Below the pieces are notes generated by a model, which was not told where the DNA came from, searched no databases, and was given only the letters and a program-made list of their open reading frames with translations. This document shows, piece after piece, positions 62,037-64,000 of a stretch of DNA of 64,000 bases. Source of the DNA: Lagopus muta (taxonomy: Eukaryota > Chordata > Aves > Galliformes > Phasianidae); the NCBI RefSeq assembly GCF_023343835.1, contig NC_064442.1, positions 18,648,501 through 18,712,500 of the forward strand. The letters are read 5' to 3'. The position numbers and the translations under genes are program-made. The number at the start of each line of letters is the position of its first letter. Positions within the stretch are counted from its first letter, which is position 1.

Positions 62037-64000
62037 CTGTTGACAGTACACAGAATACAGTTAGCAGGGGAAGCAAAACAGGTTTAGCGCCGGGGCTTTT
62101 AGGCATGGTACCCCTTAACCACCTCCTAAAGTTAGAAGGGTTCCCATAGCAGCAAGAAATGGCATATCAAGTGAAATACCCAATTTCCTTTTCCCCTTTG
62201 ATCATTAAATTCTTCTTCCAAGTCACGTCTTTAATACCAAAACTCAGAGCTACCAGATAGCAAACCAAAAAAGAAAAAAAAACCTAAACCTCTAAGGAAC
62301 AACACATTTCATCTACACTGCTATTGCACATCCCTAGCAGTAAACGGGATGGGTTATTTTCACAACCTTCTCCAAAATTACAGTAGTATTGATTGATGAT
62401 CCATAATTGCCCAGGGGAAGGCATCTGGCTTTCCTCACTGTCAACTGTTTGGTTCACTGCAGCACTCAAGCCTGAAACAAGCTTAACAGTGAGCTGGTAC
62501 CACGCTGCTATCAATCTGAGACACCTGCAGTTGTAAAATGTCATCCCAGAAGTATCCAAAAACTAGCAGCAAGAATCTATTGTGCTTCAAAGAAGCTTCT
62601 GTCAGCTAAAAAGACAATCCTCCTCCTGCGGCATTTCTACACCTCCTGTCAGGCTCCTTTTCTCCTCTTCACGTGGCAGCTCACTGAAGACTTTTCTACA
62701 GAAGCCCACGTGGGGCTTCCTTTCCAGGTATGAGGCCTCTGCCAAGTAGGAGGACACATCAAAGAGCAGCACAGCACAGTGAAATCTTTGGGGAATAGGT
62801 TGTTTTTATTTCAAAATATCCCTCTCATACATCTGCAGAGCACGGCCACTTCCTAAAACAGTATTCAACTCAAGTAGCACACTAAAAAGAAAAGATTTCT
62901 CTTTATCCTACTGAATACACAAAGGCTGAACAGCAACAAAAAAAAGAAGAAATCCCTGTGCTGCCCCTACAAGCAAAGGAAGACAGTCCAGCTCTTCTGC
63001 CACCTGCTCCTGCCCCTGCAGCACTTTATTCACAGTAACACAATGCAGATGCACCAGTCAGGAACACATCGTTACCTTCTGCTAACCAGAGCAGACACTG
63101 TGAGCACGATCTCCTATTCCAACATTCAGTATTGATCATTCTCAGTAAAGGAGGTAACTAACACACATCAGTCTGCAACTGCTACTTTTATATAGGACAC
63201 AATCCAACCGAGGCCTGTACTCTCACTCCAGGTGTCTCAGCTATCACCACGAGCAAGATTTGCATACAACCTTGCCTCTTGGTACTGTAAGGGACAGTGG
63301 AATTTGCACACTGAGAAGAGCTCAGAAAATAACTCAAAAGGAGCAAGAGTCCAACACGGATCAGAAGTGACTCATCCCAAAGGACAAATATGTTACAAGG
63401 GGAAGACGGGCAAGGGAGAAGAGGTTCGCATGAAAGATCACAACTTCTTTTTTGGCCAACACAGTTCAAGTGTGCTGAGCTACTTTTCCTTCTTGCAAAA
63501 CTCAAGTCTCGTAAGTACAGCCTGACCTAACATTGAGGTTAGCCTATATTTGAGTTGAAGGGCTGAGCAAGATGACATCCAAAGGGGCTTTTCAACACAA
63601 AACAGTGAATGATTCCCCCTCTCTTCAATGATGATTTCACTTCTGTCTTTTCCAAGCCTTGCTCTGCTCCTTCTGTCTGCTTTTGAAGAGGAAGAACGAA
63701 GGACTGGGCAGCAGAAGCACATGACATCACACAACCAACAAGGTTTTCCTGAAGAAGGGTGCAGCCATTCCTCCGAAGGGAGCCATAACGCTATTAGGGC
63801 TCTTGATTGGAGAGTGCTGCTCTCCCAGCCATCCTGCCACGAGAGAACAGCAGCGCTCCATCCCATCTGCAGCTTGCAAAAGGACTGAGTCCAGTTCCTA
63901 ACCTGGGCTTCTCACGTAGATGAGATTCCCCAAATCTGGGAGCAGAACACTTGCAGGAGCCTGATGAAGGCTTCTTTGCAGTTACTCTTGTTCTTGTGCT
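62037..64000 (-). other. ARIH1: ARIH1 intron upstream of the RING2 exon (partial)
   Basis: The preceding exon should encode the end of the IBR-RING2 linker. I searched by eye for its expected conserved end (NWIAANTK) and did not find it before base 64,000, so the window ends inside this intron. No other gene is seen. Confidence 0.7.

Overview
This is vertebrate nuclear DNA, almost certainly from a bird and probably a galliform such as chicken. The evidence is a set of CR1 LINE fragments typical of avian genomes, compact GT-AG introns, CpG-island promoters, and three genes whose predicted proteins match vertebrate orthologues closely. No bacterial, viral or CRISPR content is visible. The gene order ADPGK - BBS4 - ARIH1 is the one I know from human 15q24 (from memory, not searched). 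In chicken that block is expected on chromosome 10, which is an inference.

Layout. Bases 1-8,800 are intergenic and hold one 5'-truncated antisense CR1 with decayed reverse-transcriptase motifs. A CpG island (about 8.85-9.95 kb) carries the promoter and first exon of ADPGK. ADPGK runs on the + strand in seven coding exons (9,565-17,848; 490 aa). A gene-free interval of about 6 kb separates its stop from the stop of BBS4, which converges on it from the - strand. BBS4 has sixteen coding exons (55,060 down to 23,916; 526 aa), and I could join all of them in frame. Its 14 kb intron 2 holds several CR1 tails, all antisense to the gene. The BBS4 promoter is a second CpG island with GC boxes and a 14-bp match to the RFX X-box of ciliary genes. 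ARIH1 lies about 2 kb upstream of BBS4 on the same strand. Only its last five coding exons fall inside the window (62,036 down to 57,066; 215 aa), covering RING2 with its catalytic cysteine and the whole Ariadne domain. Its upstream exons lie beyond base 64,000.

Function. The three genes are not an operon and do not form one pathway. ADPGK is an ER-associated ADP-dependent glucokinase. BBS4 is a TPR subunit of the BBSome, which carries membrane cargo to and from the cilium. ARIH1 is an RBR ubiquitin ligase that works with neddylated cullin-RING ligases. They share a conserved chromosomal block.

I found no convincing undescribed system. The points most worth a second look are the X-box at the BBS4 promoter, a possible divergent transcript from the same island, two NAGNAG tandem acceptors that could add or drop one residue, a composite microsatellite seven bases inside a BBS4 donor site, and an apparent short C-terminal extension of BBS4.
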